Shown in pieces: positions 1-8,767 of a stretch of 64,000 nucleotides of DNA (position 1 is the first letter of the stretch; every line of letters starts with the position of its first letter). The position numbers were made by a program, and so were the translations under genes. This stretch comes from Lewinellaceae bacterium (GTDB lineage Bacteria > Bacteroidota > Bacteroidia > Chitinophagales > Saprospiraceae), in contig JACJXW010000006.1 of NCBI GenBank assembly GCA_020636405.1, positions 62,001 to 126,000 of the forward strand, written 5' to 3'. The notes below the pieces were generated by a model. It did no database searches, was not told the DNA's origin, and saw only the letters and a program-made list of their open reading frames with translations.

Positions 1-164
1 GGTACATTGCCGCTCACTGAATCGATAAGCCAGGCCGTCAGAAAGGGGGGCATCAGGTCGAATACCTTGTTGATCACGCTGGAAGAGAGCGAAAACCACA
101 GGCTTGCCCGGTAGTTGCTCAGGTAACGAAAAAGCCGCCGCATGGGCTGTTGAGGATTTTGCAT
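1..164 (-). CDS. ABC transporter, membrane-domain N-terminus (partial)
   Basis: The gene runs off the left edge; only its first 54 codons are present, starting at the ATG at 162-164. The translation opens MQNPQQPMRRLFRYLSNY and continues into a hydrophobic helix and a PPFLTAWLIDSV stretch. This is the usual start of the transmembrane domain of a fused permease/ATPase ABC exporter (MsbA/LmrA type). No ATPase motif can be checked here, so the substrate is unknown. It begins 4 bases after the stop of the DUF885-like lipoprotein gene and is probably the third gene of a cmk operon. The call rests on overall similarity of the first 50 residues to that family, not on a catalytic motif. Confidence 0.6.
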   Translation of the reverse strand, partial: MQNPQQPMRRLFRYLSNYRASLWFSLSSSVINKVFDLMPPFLTAWLIDSVSGNV

Positions 165-168
165 GAGT

Positions 169-837
169 TCAATGATTGCGGAGGATGAGGGAATCCTGGT
201 GTTCAAAGTAAAGGCTTTGGCAGAAAGCAAGGTAGTCTTTTACTGCCATTCGAGCTTGCTCAGCGGCCTTTTTAAAGCGGTAGGCCTCGGCCTCACTCAG
301 CGAAGAACGGCTCAGGGAATCGGATAATTCGTTGCTGAGGAACTCGAGAGCCAGGCTGTGTTTTTCTACTGCCAGGCGGCAACGGGCAGGGAGCGGAGCG
401 TACAGGTTGGCCTTGGCCGCCTGGTAATAGGCCGGGGCCTGTTTCATCTGGGCTTCAATGGCCAGCAGGCGCCGGGTAAGAGGGATCTTGTTTTCGGCGA
501 GCACCTGCTTGAGGGCGCCTCCCAGATTGTATGCCGCCGGATCGCGCCGATACTTCAGGGCCTCGGCCGCTATCTCTGCCAGCCCACTTTCGATGGCCCT
601 TCGGCTCTCCGCCGGCAGGGAAGAAGCAGTTTGCAGGCGGCGCTGGTAAGTAACGAGAAGGCTGTCCCACATAGACAAGTGTGCAGGCCCGACAGTACGC
701 AGAGAGTCTAGAGGGCGGCGCTGGGAAAGGATGGGATAGGAGGCAGCCTGGAATTCAAGCTCCAGTCCCGGCTGCCCCCCGGGAGCTTCACAGGCCGGCA
801 GCAAGCTGAGGGCAAAAATGTAAAAAAAGGCTCTCAT
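169..837 (-). CDS. Lipoprotein resembling the N-terminal part of DUF885 proteins
   Basis: A 222-residue putative lipoprotein: hydrophobic signal followed by the lipobox LLPAC, with Cys16 as lipidation site. The mature part is helical. The stretch around residues 97-165 (DPAAYNLGG, then IPLTRRLLAIEAQM, then APAYYQAAKANL) has the pattern of the N-terminal helical region of DUF885 proteins, which are normally about 560-600 residues and carry a metal-binding HExxH-type C-terminal domain. That C-terminal domain is absent and the gene ends in a clean stop, so it is either a truncated or single-domain relative. Its ATG overlaps the cmk stop codon (ATGA), implying coupled translation. The DUF885 link is inference from pattern only. 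Confidence 0.6.
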   Translation of the reverse strand: MRAFFYIFALSLLPACEAPGGQPGLELEFQAASYPILSQRRPLDSLRTVGPAHLSMWDSLLVTYQRRLQTASSLPAESRRAIESGLAEIAAEALKYRRDPAAYNLGGALKQVLAENKIPLTRRLLAIEAQMKQAPAYYQAAKANLYAPLPARCRLAVEKHSLALEFLSNELSDSLSRSSLSEAEAYRFKKAAEQARMAVKDYLAFCQSLYFEHQDSLILRNH

Positions 838-1505
838 AGAGATACAGCTCCGGCGGAATGGGCCAGTTCTAAGGCGTATTCCAGTTGTTCTTCCCGGTTG
901 AGGTGGGTATTGTCGATAACGGTGGCATCTGCCGCCTGCCGCAGCGGGCTGTCCTCGCGGGTGGAGTCGATGTGGTCCCGGAGGCTCAGGTTTTGGCGAA
1001 CTTCCTCAATGCTGGCCTTTATACCCTTGCCTAACAGTTCTTCAAACCTCCGCTGGGCCCGCTTTTCCGGGTCGGCAGTAAGGAATATCTTCAGTTCGGC
1101 ATCAGGAAAAACCACGGTGCCGATGTCTCTGCCATCCATTACAATTCCTTTATCCTTGCCCATGGCCTGTTGCTGGCGTACCATGGCGCGGCGCACCGCC
1201 GGAACGGCCGACACCTGGCTGACGAAATTAGAGACTTCCATCTTCCGGATCTCGTTCTCAACATCTTCGCCATTGAGGATCGTCCGGTTTTCAGCATTGA
1301 AGCGGATGTTGATGTGCTGGAGGGCCTGCCGGATCTGCTCTTCGTCTTCCAGTTTCACTTCCTGGCGAAGAAAGAAAAGAGTGACTGCCCGGTACATGGC
1401 GCCAGAATCTATATAGGTGTAGTTCAGGCTGGATGCCAGCCCTTTGGCCAGGGTGCTTTTCCCACAGGAGGAGTGGCCGTCGATGGCGATGATGATTTTA
1501 TCCAA
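834..1505 (-). CDS. cmk: Cytidylate kinase
   Basis: 223 residues, normal for the family. It phosphorylates CMP and dCMP with ATP in the cytosol for nucleotide synthesis and salvage. The P-loop GHSSCGKST lies at residues 10-18. The conserved DGRDIGTVVFPDA motif (about residues 124-136) and an Arg-rich LID region (FLTADPEKRAQRR) follow. A promoter with a good Bacteroidota -7 box lies 20 bases upstream. The gene heads a tight minus-strand group with the DUF885-like lipoprotein and the ABC transporter, although these partners have no evident role in nucleotide metabolism. Confidence 0.96.
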   Translation of the reverse strand: MDKIIIAIDGHSSCGKSTLAKGLASSLNYTYIDSGAMYRAVTLFFLRQEVKLEDEEQIRQALQHINIRFNAENRTILNGEDVENEIRKMEVSNFVSQVSAVPAVRRAMVRQQQAMGKDKGIVMDGRDIGTVVFPDAELKIFLTADPEKRAQRRFEELLGKGIKASIEEVRQNLSLRDHIDSTREDSPLRQAADATVIDNTHLNREEQLEYALELAHSAGAVSL

Positions 1506-1525
1506 GGTTCTGTATTTTCAGCCCT

Positions 1526-1556
1526 CAAAGATAGCTGGAGGAATCGGTTTTGCCAA
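1526..1556 (-). promoter_or_regulatory. Bacteroidota-type promoter of cmk
   Basis: Read on the minus strand: TTGG at 1556-1553, 19 bases, then TATCTTTG at 1533-1526. The consensus is TTTG-N19-TANNTTTG; only one base of the -33 box differs. The cmk ATG begins 20 bases downstream of the -7 box, giving a short leader. Confidence 0.6.
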
Positions 1557-1577
1557 TTGCAACCTGCAACATGTCCA

Positions 1578-3092
1578 TTATTTGAAATAGGACAGTATCC
1601 GTTCCCACAGTTTTTCGTAGGGGATCACTTCCAGTTCGGAAACCAACCCCCGGTAAAAGAAGGGATGCTTTTTTAGGCTGGAAAGATACTTGTTGGTATT
1701 GGACATTTCCTCCGGATGGAAATCTGCTTTGTTCAGTTGCTGCAACAGGCGGATGAACTGAGAGGGGCGGTGATATTCGTCTTTTCGGAGTTGCCGGTTA
1801 GCGTATTTCTTCAGGCGGTCGATGCGTTCGGGAATGCCGCTGATGGCCTTTCGTTCCAGCAGGAACAGGATCTGCAGAATGAGCAGCAGTACGGAGAATA
1901 TCCGATATTCCCGGGAGTAGGCTACCTGGCTGTTGAGGACCTTGCTTCCCCGGAAGCTTCGCTGCGGCTGCATTTTCAGTACTTTATTGTTTTTTCCTTC
2001 GGCTTCAATGATGTAATTGACATAGCCTTCGAAGATGTTCCATTTCTCCTGGATGGCATTATCCAGTTTCTTGAATTTGGAGTTGTCTGTCGCCTGGTTG
2101 AATATGGCGATAGCGTTGATGTAGTTTTCGGTGTGCATGGCCAGCAGGAAATAGTACTCCATAAAGGTGAACCAGGCTTCACTGTTTTCCGGGAAGCTGT
2201 TCAGGCACTTTTCTGCGTTGATGCGGCCATCCCGGTAATTGCGAAGGTGGAGGTAGGCCGACATTTTTTTTGTCTGGAAAATAATGAGTTTGCTTTCCTG
2301 CTCGAAAACGGGGTTCTGAGCGATGTATTTTTCGCCTTGTTCACACACTTCCAGCATGGCCTCAAAGTCCTGCTGCATTTCATAGCGGCATACCCATACG
2401 AGATACATGTTGTAATAGATCACCGGGCAGTTGTACTGTTCCGAAAGGTTGACCAGCGTATCGCAGTAAGACTGGATCTGTTTGGCCAGCAGCGGGGTGT
2501 TCTTTGAGGCTGGCAGGTGGTAATTCAGGATCACCCGCTGGTACAGTTCTTCGGAGCGGATCTCAGCTTCCAGGGCCTGTGAATATTCCCGGATGTGCTG
2601 GTCGTAGGTTTCGAAGGAGCGTTCGTCTCCGTTTTCAGCAGCATAGGCTCTCAGGACACGCGCACAATTGAGAATGAGGTCGGCAAACTGAAACTTCAGG
2701 GCGGTGGTGAGGGTTTGCCGGGCAAGTTGGGCGGCGGTATGGGGGGCATCGTACCAAAGAAGGGTTTTTACCAGGGCCCAGTCTTTGTTACAGGAATAGT
2801 ACGCGCGGTCGTAGCTGGATGCCGATGGAATATTGACATCAAGGAAGAACAGGGTGTTGAGAAGCCGTTTGCGGAACCTCGATTTCAGCTGCCTGTACTT
2901 CGGGTCACTGGGGCTGCAGCCGTACAGCTGCTGGGCTGCATCGCGGTCTGTTTTAAACTTACTGCCCTGTAACCCTTCAAAAAATTCGTTGAATTTACTG
3001 TTCTTGTGCCGAAGAGAGTGATCGTCAAATATTTCTATCTTCCGCACTTTTTTCCTGTTGACGATCTTCGAGATCTCGATCAGATGTTTCAT
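1578..3092 (-). CDS. Helical-repeat (TPR-like) protein of unknown function
   Basis: 504 residues, no signal peptide. The N-terminal region (about 1-95) is basic and charged (SKIVNRKKVRKIEIF, then DPKYRQLKSRFRKRLLNTLF). The rest is a run of amphipathic helix pairs rich in Tyr, Leu and Ala, resembling degenerate TPR repeats such as AYLHLRNYRDGRINAEKCL followed by NSEAWFTFMEYYFLL. There is one strongly hydrophobic helix at about residues 405-415 (FSVLLLILQILFLL) that is more likely buried than membrane spanning. No enzymatic motif is visible. It lies 72 bases upstream of cmk but is separated from it by the cmk promoter. I do not recognise a named family. Confidence 0.8.
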   Translation of the reverse strand: MKHLIEISKIVNRKKVRKIEIFDDHSLRHKNSKFNEFFEGLQGSKFKTDRDAAQQLYGCSPSDPKYRQLKSRFRKRLLNTLFFLDVNIPSASSYDRAYYSCNKDWALVKTLLWYDAPHTAAQLARQTLTTALKFQFADLILNCARVLRAYAAENGDERSFETYDQHIREYSQALEAEIRSEELYQRVILNYHLPASKNTPLLAKQIQSYCDTLVNLSEQYNCPVIYYNMYLVWVCRYEMQQDFEAMLEVCEQGEKYIAQNPVFEQESKLIIFQTKKMSAYLHLRNYRDGRINAEKCLNSFPENSEAWFTFMEYYFLLAMHTENYINAIAIFNQATDNSKFKKLDNAIQEKWNIFEGYVNYIIEAEGKNNKVLKMQPQRSFRGSKVLNSQVAYSREYRIFSVLLLILQILFLLERKAISGIPERIDRLKKYANRQLRKDEYHRPSQFIRLLQQLNKADFHPEEMSNTNKYLSSLKKHPFFYRGLVSELEVIPYEKLWERILSYFK

Positions 3093-3177
3093 GTGCTGTT
3101 TTTTGCCGATTGTGACAGTGTAAAAATTAAACTTTTTTCTGTTTTATTTAAATAAAGTGCGTCACATTGGCAAAGAA

Positions 3178-3212
3178 AAAGAGTTCTGAAGACGGGCCCT
3201 TCAGAACTCTTT
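3178..3212 (-). terminator. Rho-independent terminator after the DUF2795 gene
   Basis: A perfect 14-bp stem (3178-3191 with 3199-3212) around a 7-base loop. On the minus strand the stem is followed by TTTTTCTTTG, a U-rich tail, so it fits termination of the minus-strand DUF2795 transcript ending at 3332. Confidence 0.85.
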
Positions 3213-3331
3213 CGGGATATTTCTATGGTCCCTCTGAAACCTTAGCGGCGGTCAGATCGCTCGGAAAGAGGCCCGGGGAGGTAGTATCTTCTCACATCCG
3301 CATTGCGGTTTCGCGTCCTTCAGAACGCATG

Positions 3332-3553
3332 CTAGTATTCATCCTCGTTGAAGAGGAAATCGTCTTTTCGCGGATAATCGGGCCAGATGTCCTCCATACC
3401 CTCGTACAGTTCGCCTTCGTCCTCCATTTGCTGGAGGTTTTCAATCACTTCCAGAGGCGCCCCTGAACGGATCGCGTAATCGATCAGTTCATCACGCGTG
3501 GCAGGAAAGGGGGCGTCTTCAAGATGATAGGCAAGTTCTAATGTCCAATACAT
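3332..3553 (-). CDS. DUF2795 family small acidic protein
   Basis: 73 residues, strongly acidic, beginning MYWTLELAYHLEDAPFP and containing ATRDELIDYAIRSGAP and the acidic tail DDFLFNEDEY. This is the typical size and sequence of the DUF2795 proteins conserved as single genes in Bacteroidota. The family has no known biochemical role. It is monocistronic here, with its own terminator at 3178-3212. Confidence 0.9.
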   Translation of the reverse strand: MYWTLELAYHLEDAPFPATRDELIDYAIRSGAPLEVIENLQQMEDEGELYEGMEDIWPDYPRKDDFLFNEDEY

Positions 3554-3920
3554 ATTAGTAGCAAATTATTTGTTCGCGATTATTTGAAGGGTTTCGGATG
3601 CCCTTGATTCAGTCGGCTGGGTAGGCCTTTAGCCTGCCGCCGAAAGAAAGAGGACAGCCGGAGAAAGCATAGTTCTTACCGATGCACCAGCTTTTTGCAT
3701 GCATCTGCCTGAAAGGCTAATATTTTGTAAATTACCGAGTTGGTTAAAAAGTTCTACTTTCCGATAAAATATTTGCAGAATAAATTTTCGGCAAATGAAA
3801 AAAAACCTGTGCTATTATCCAAACTTTATATCTTAATTTTTTTGAGAGGCGCTTTGGCCCTTGTTCTGCTGGCAAGAAAACGAGTAAGAATGGTTTGTTT
3901 TTTATGGTGTTGCGCTTCCG
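3554..3920. other. Gene-free stretch between the DUF2795 and transglutaminase-like genes
   Basis: 367 bases without a credible gene; the plus-strand frame at 3740-3937 has no family-like features. It holds an imperfect GC-rich hairpin around 3614-3643 (GGCTGGGTAGGC facing GCCTGCCGCC) and an AT-rich half at 3720-3850. It should include the minus-strand promoter of the DUF2795 gene near 3555-3600, but no clean consensus was found. Confidence 0.5.
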
Positions 3921-5102
3921 TTATTTGTATTCCTTGATGACTTCGAAAGCCGCTTTTTCATAACCCTCAGGCACTTCGCCGACCACCGGAGAATTCACAG
4001 GCCCGGTGGGGTCACAAATATAGTAAGCCGTGCTTTTATAACGAATGAATCCGGCCTTTGTTTGGGGAAGGGCTACGCCAACGGTCAGATGGTCGGGATA
4101 CGCCATTACGATCATTGGCAGCCGGAGCAGTTCGTTGGCCAACCGTACGAACAGGGCGGAGCGGTCTTCACAGTCCGAATAGGGATAGAGGAATACCTCT
4201 TCCGCTACCATGGGCTTGCTGTACCCGAAGTACTCCTTATCTTCTTTATAGGCAAAAGCCGAGCGGGTGAAGGCCGCCAGGATCTCCGCGATCTCCCATT
4301 CGCTTTTGCCTTTTACCAACTGTTGGAGTTGAGGCATCAGGGACTCGAAAAGCGTCGTAGACAAGGGCACGTCAAGATACTGGGATTCATCGATCAGAGG
4401 GTATTCCGCCATATAGTCGCGGATGGTCCGGTCTGCTTTGGCCTCCAGCTCGTGCCATTGGTTCTGGTAGAGAAAACGCACCTTCAGCGTGGTTTCCGAC
4501 GGGCGCAGCAGCGGGAGCTTGTCGAGCCGGAAAGAAAAGGCATTGCCGTTGATGTTGGGGTTGAAGTTGAGCAGGTACAGCGCCCGTTGTTTGCCCGCTC
4601 CGGCGCGTATATTGGTCAGGTTCACGTACTGTCGTCCGTTGTCCTCGATGACTGGGGCCTCGAATACGGCGTCCTGGGTATAGACATATACGAATGCTTC
4701 CTCCTCCAGATAGGCCAGCCGGGTGTCATAGCCGGCCTGGGAAAGCAGGAACCAACAGGCGAGCTCTATCTCCACGTTGCTCCTGCCGGCGTACAGCTGG
4801 CCGAGTGCCTTGCGCATCAACCGGAAGTACAGCCAATCGTTGAGCTGGAACAGTTTCTTCGACTGATTGAGGCTGCGCAGCAGAGGGGCAAAATCCGTTT
4901 TGGAAAGCGCATGGAAATGCTGGGAGAGCGCCCGGTCGTTGATGGCCGGTTTGCCCGGAGACAGGAAGCTGGGGCTGTAGGTGATCCTCAGCGACTCCGA
5001 ATAAAAGGGGATCATCAATTCCTTGTAATCCTGAGCTCCTGCAGGCTTCCAGGCAAACAGAGCGGCAGCCGTTACCATCAGGAACAAGAAAGAGCGGTGC
5101 AT
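3921..5102 (-). CDS. Exported transglutaminase-like protein
   Basis: 393 residues from the ATG at 5100-5102, chosen because it opens directly into a signal peptide (MHRSFLFLMVTAAALFAWKP, then AGAQ). The frame extends further upstream but without a signal. The C-terminal third carries the transglutaminase-like Cys-His-Asp arrangement: Cys in YSDCEDRSALF, His in YPDHLTVGV and Asp in ICDPTGP. The N-terminal part is a predicted beta-rich domain without a recognised name. The family includes peptidases, amidases and crosslinking enzymes, so the reaction cannot be named. It acts in the periplasm or at the outer membrane. It lies 86 bases downstream of queA on the same strand. Confidence 0.8.
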   Translation of the reverse strand: MHRSFLFLMVTAAALFAWKPAGAQDYKELMIPFYSESLRITYSPSFLSPGKPAINDRALSQHFHALSKTDFAPLLRSLNQSKKLFQLNDWLYFRLMRKALGQLYAGRSNVEIELACWFLLSQAGYDTRLAYLEEEAFVYVYTQDAVFEAPVIEDNGRQYVNLTNIRAGAGKQRALYLLNFNPNINGNAFSFRLDKLPLLRPSETTLKVRFLYQNQWHELEAKADRTIRDYMAEYPLIDESQYLDVPLSTTLFESLMPQLQQLVKGKSEWEIAEILAAFTRSAFAYKEDKEYFGYSKPMVAEEVFLYPYSDCEDRSALFVRLANELLRLPMIVMAYPDHLTVGVALPQTKAGFIRYKSTAYYICDPTGPVNSPVVGEVPEGYEKAAFEVIKEYK

Positions 5103-5188
5103 ATATTCCCAGCTTTTATGTATAAAAAATAAATCCGTTTTCAAGCAGTGCGCCGTCCGGAAAGGGTGAAAGAAAAATTGGAGAAGGA

Positions 5189-6253
5189 TCAGATGATCAG
5201 CATGGCATCTCCATAGCTGAAGAAGCGATAGCCTTCCTTCACCGCCTGGTTGTAAGCCTCCATGACGAGGTCGTATCCCCCAAACGCGCATACCATGATC
5301 AGTAAGCTGGATTTTGGAAGGTGGAAGTTGGTTATCATCGAGTCGGCGATGTGGAAATCATAGGGAGGATAGATAAACAGGTTGGTCCATCCCCGGGCTG
5401 GTTTGAGCATGCCTTCAGCTGAAACGGCGGACTCAATGGACCGCATAGAGGTCGTTCCTACTGCGCAGATGCGGTGCCGTTCTTCCTTGGCCTTGTTGAC
5501 CACTTCGACTGCATCCTGTGTGATCTGGAAAAATTCGGCATCCATCTTGTGTTTGGAAAGGTCTTCCACATCAATACTGCGGAAAGTGCCCAGGCCGACA
5601 TGCAGTGTCAGCTCGGCAAAGTCGATGCCTTTGATCTCCAGGCGCTTGAGGAGCTCCCGGCTAAAGTGCAGGCCCGCAGTAGGGGCCGCTACTGCTCCGA
5701 GCTCCTTGGCGTAGACCGTCTGGTAGCGTTCGCGATCCAGCTCTTCAGCCGGCCGGGAGATGTATTTCGGCAGCGGCGTATTGCCCAGATAGTTGAGCTC
5801 TTTCTGGAACTCTTCATCCGTACCGTCATAAAGAAAACGGATCGTGCGCCCGCGTGAGGTGGTGTTGTCTACCACTTCCGCGACGAGCACCTCGTTATTG
5901 TCATCGTCACTAAAGTATAACTTGTTGCCGACCCTTATCTTGCGGGCCGGGTCGACCAGGACATCCCACAGCCGGGATTCGTTGTTCAGCTCTCGGAGCA
6001 AAAATACTTCGATCTTGGCGCCCGTCTTTTCCTTCTTGCCGTACAGGCGGGCCGGAAAGACCTTGGTATTATTGAATATCATTACATCTCCTTCATCGAA
6101 GTATTCCAGTATATCCTTGAAAATGCGGTGTTCGATTTTGCCACTGTCCTTATGGACGACCATCAGTCTGGATTCATGCCGGTTTTCTGCAGGGTACTGC
6201 GCGATCAACTTTTTGGGTAATTCAAAGTCAAATTGTGACAGTTTGGTCCTCAT
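5189..6253 (-). CDS. queA: S-adenosylmethionine:tRNA ribosyltransferase-isomerase
   Basis: 354 residues from the ATG at 6251-6253 (MRTKLSQFDFELPKKLIAQY). A longer frame starting at 6307 is rejected because the promoter lies inside it. The enzyme transfers the ribosyl part of SAM to preQ1 in tRNA to form epoxyqueuosine. Family hallmarks are visible: MIFNNTKVFPARLYG, GNTPLPKYI, GAVAAPTAGLHF, LTLHVGLGTF and TNFHLPKSSLLIMVCAF. queD, another queuosine gene, is in the same window at 40.4-40.8 kb but not linked. Confidence 0.97.
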   Translation of the reverse strand: MRTKLSQFDFELPKKLIAQYPAENRHESRLMVVHKDSGKIEHRIFKDILEYFDEGDVMIFNNTKVFPARLYGKKEKTGAKIEVFLLRELNNESRLWDVLVDPARKIRVGNKLYFSDDDNNEVLVAEVVDNTTSRGRTIRFLYDGTDEEFQKELNYLGNTPLPKYISRPAEELDRERYQTVYAKELGAVAAPTAGLHFSRELLKRLEIKGIDFAELTLHVGLGTFRSIDVEDLSKHKMDAEFFQITQDAVEVVNKAKEERHRICAVGTTSMRSIESAVSAEGMLKPARGWTNLFIYPPYDFHIADSMITNFHLPKSSLLIMVCAFGGYDLVMEAYNQAVKEGYRFFSYGDAMLII

Positions 6254-6293
6254 TCTTTTGATGCTTTTTCGGATATCGGAGCGCAAAGATAAA

Positions 6294-6324
6294 CAAATAT
6301 AACCCACAGTGGAGCCCTGACAAA
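6294..6324 (-). promoter_or_regulatory. Consensus promoter of queA
   Basis: On the minus strand TTTG at 6324-6321, exactly 19 bases, then TATATTTG at 6301-6294: a perfect match to TTTG-N19-TANNTTTG. A second -7-like box, TATCTTTG, lies at 6291-6284. It implies a start of transcription near 6287 and a leader of about 34 bases before the queA ATG at 6253, which settles the choice of start codon. Confidence 0.8.
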
Positions 6325-6469
6325 GGAATTTCCGCTTCTTTGTTCATTCTTATGCGTTACCGGTTCGTTTGCCTACGCTTTTGAATACAACTTTCAGGGG
6401 GGAATGTTCTGGCTTGCCGGCGAATAATTACAATTTCCTGGTTATCGTAAAGTAAGCTCCTTTTCCGGT

Positions 6470-8767
6470 TTAAAAGGGATAACCCAGGGCCAGGTTGAGC
6501 ACCAGGTTGTCCTGCCGCCATTGCCGGGAACCCCAAGCAATCTCCCTTAACACCCACCGGAAACCCTCATCCGGGAACGGGCGGCGTAGGGGGAAGGCCA
6601 GGTCGAGCCTCAGGACAAAGTAGGTGATGTCCAGCCGAAGCCCCGCCCCGGCGCCGACAGCCAGCTCATTGTAAAAGCTGCCCCATTCGAAAAGGCCCTT
6701 GTCTGCCGCAGGATCCCCTGTTTTTTGCCCTGTCAGCCATATATTGCCAACATCGGTAAAGATAGCGCCATGAAGGTAGCTGAACAGCGGGAAACGGTAT
6801 TCAGCGTTCAGTTCCAGCTTGATGTCGCCGGTCTGGTCGCTCACCCCCAGGCCGCTGGCAAATCCATCCGTGTTGTCGCCCGGGCCGAGTTCCCGGAGTT
6901 TAAAGGCGCGGATGCTGTTGGCCCCGCCTACGAAAAACTGCCGGATGTATGGAACTGCCCCGGAATTGCCGTAGGGGAGTGCGCCTCCCAGGTTGGCCCG
7001 TACGATCCAGCTTCCCCGGTTCAGATAGTGGTGGTAACGGATGTCGGCTTCCAGGCGTAAAAACTGGGCAAAAGGAACGCCAAAGAATTTGTAGGCTCCC
7101 TCCTGGCGCGGGCTTAGCAGGCTGGACAGCGCATAGGAAAGGTTTCCCGCCGCTTCGAGGCGCCCCGACAGATAAAGATAATCATCGCGCTGTTGGGGTT
7201 TTTGCTCATTGTAATTGTACTGATAGGCAAGGCTGGTAATGAAGTAATTCCCAAAGCTGGACCGCAGCCTGGGATTGGCTGCCAGGCGCTCTTCAAATGC
7301 CGTGGAGGTATTGCGGGTGTTGACCCAGGTGAGTTGCAACGGAGATAACTCGTGTTGCTGCAGTCGCCCCGGCTGCCAAAGGTAACTGAACTGGCCCCGG
7401 AAAGACTGAAGGGTATACTGGGTGGCCCGCCGTTCAAATTCGGTGCCCAGTGCGGCCGTGGACCGGGCCTGCCAGGACCGCTCCGTGCGGATCAGGCCAA
7501 AGGGGATCAGCAGGCTGGGAAAACTCAGCTGTCCGTCCAGCGAAAAGTCGAAAGAGTTGATGAAACGTACATCGCTCCCCAACTGGGTAAGTATTCCGGT
7601 GGAGAGGCCCAGGGAAAAATGCTCCGCTCCGCCCAGAAAGTTGCGGTGGGTATAATTGATATTGAGCGCCGAACCCAGAGAGTTGCTCTCCAGCGAACTG
7701 GCCTCCAGCTCCGCCGAAAAATCCTGGGTCAGCCCCGGGGTAAGAAAGAACTGGCGGTCGAGAAAAAGGCTGTCCTGCTCTTCCCGCAACTGATATTTGA
7801 GGTTGACAAATTTGAACGGCCCCAGCCCCAGAAGCCGGTTGACTGACTTCTGTTGTAAGGAGTGGACGTAGAGTTCCCCTTCCTGCTGCAACACGGCGCG
7901 GTTCAGTGCCGGGAGTTTCACAAATTCCTGGGATTGTATGAAGGTGAACCGGCCGCGTTCCAGGGTGTCCAACCGGAGATCGGCGTTCTGTTCGTCCAGC
8001 AGAAAGGTCGGGTACAGGGTTGTCTTGCCGATATAATGCCTGTGGAAGGGCCGTCCGTCCTGAGGCGGCGCCACCCGCAGATACAGGCCCACCTGATTTT
8101 GGGAAAGGGTGGTGTCCAGGAAGTAATAGAAATTATCCTTACTCAGTTGGAAAAAGCCCTGCTCGATTCCAGATTGGGCCAGCCGTTCCCGCTCCGCTTC
8201 CAACTGGCTGAGTTGGTAGGGTTGTCCCGTTTTAAGAAGGCTACCGGCCTTTTCCTGTTCCAGCAATACCTGCAGGGCGGTACTGTCCTCCGGCCAATCA
8301 ACGGAACCTATGGTGTATTGCCCACCCGCCTGAACGTAGTACGCCACTTTTATTTTTTTCTTCCGGGCCAGGGTATCGTACCGGACACTGGCCTGTAGGT
8401 AGCCGTCGTCTTTGAGGTATTTTTCCATTCTCAGGCGGCTTCGTTCCACCAGCTCGGGGTTGTAGGTTACCGGCGGCCTTCCCAGCTTCTCCTGCAGCCA
8501 TTTTCCTATTCCTCTTTTTTTGTTGGCGAAAAGGTTGTAAATGCCCAGCCGGGGGTACAAGCCCAGCAGGCTTTCGTTAGGAACAGGGCGGGCCATTGCC
8601 AGCAGCTGGGCCTCCAGCTGTTTTTGCTGTTCAGGCGCCCTGCCTTCGAACTTTGCCGTAGCGCCCTGATAGAAAAGTTGCCCCTCCTGTATGCGGCGCG
8701 TGGGGTTGCAGGCCGTACTGAAGGCGAGCAAAGCCACACAAGATGCATAGATGAGAGGGGCTTTCAT
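6470..8767 (-). CDS. tamL: TamL: lipidated Omp85-family outer-membrane assembly protein
   Basis: 765 residues. The N-terminus is a lipoprotein signal ending STAC (Cys20), followed by the motif NPTRRIQEGQLFYQG typical of the Bacteroidota TamA-like proteins. Residues of about 60-330 hold POTRA-like modules (YLKDDGYLQASVRYDT, ERLAQSGIEQGFFQLSKDNFYYFLDT). The remainder is a 16-strand Omp85 barrel with the late signatures FVGGANSIRAFKLRELGPG and YRFPLFSYLHGAIFTDVGNIW. It ends with a strand closing in Phe (LALGYPF). In Bacteroidota the TamA homologue is lipidated (TamL) and pairs with TamB to insert outer-membrane proteins. Its ATG overlaps the tamB stop (ATGA), so the two are co-translated. Confidence 0.92.
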   Translation of the reverse strand: MKAPLIYASCVALLAFSTACNPTRRIQEGQLFYQGATAKFEGRAPEQQKQLEAQLLAMARPVPNESLLGLYPRLGIYNLFANKKRGIGKWLQEKLGRPPVTYNPELVERSRLRMEKYLKDDGYLQASVRYDTLARKKKIKVAYYVQAGGQYTIGSVDWPEDSTALQVLLEQEKAGSLLKTGQPYQLSQLEAERERLAQSGIEQGFFQLSKDNFYYFLDTTLSQNQVGLYLRVAPPQDGRPFHRHYIGKTTLYPTFLLDEQNADLRLDTLERGRFTFIQSQEFVKLPALNRAVLQQEGELYVHSLQQKSVNRLLGLGPFKFVNLKYQLREEQDSLFLDRQFFLTPGLTQDFSAELEASSLESNSLGSALNINYTHRNFLGGAEHFSLGLSTGILTQLGSDVRFINSFDFSLDGQLSFPSLLIPFGLIRTERSWQARSTAALGTEFERRATQYTLQSFRGQFSYLWQPGRLQQHELSPLQLTWVNTRNTSTAFEERLAANPRLRSSFGNYFITSLAYQYNYNEQKPQQRDDYLYLSGRLEAAGNLSYALSSLLSPRQEGAYKFFGVPFAQFLRLEADIRYHHYLNRGSWIVRANLGGALPYGNSGAVPYIRQFFVGGANSIRAFKLRELGPGDNTDGFASGLGVSDQTGDIKLELNAEYRFPLFSYLHGAIFTDVGNIWLTGQKTGDPAADKGLFEWGSFYNELAVGAGAGLRLDITYFVLRLDLAFPLRRPFPDEGFRWVLREIAWGSRQWRQDNLVLNLALGYPF

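Noticed and set aside
3740..3937. Small plus-strand frame in the gap before the transglutaminase-like gene
   Set aside because: AT-rich, no family features, overlaps the 3' end of the minus-strand gene.
4062..5132. Long plus-strand frame opposite the transglutaminase-like gene
   Set aside because: It has no family-like motifs and is an antisense shadow of the minus-strand gene with signal peptide and catalytic triad.
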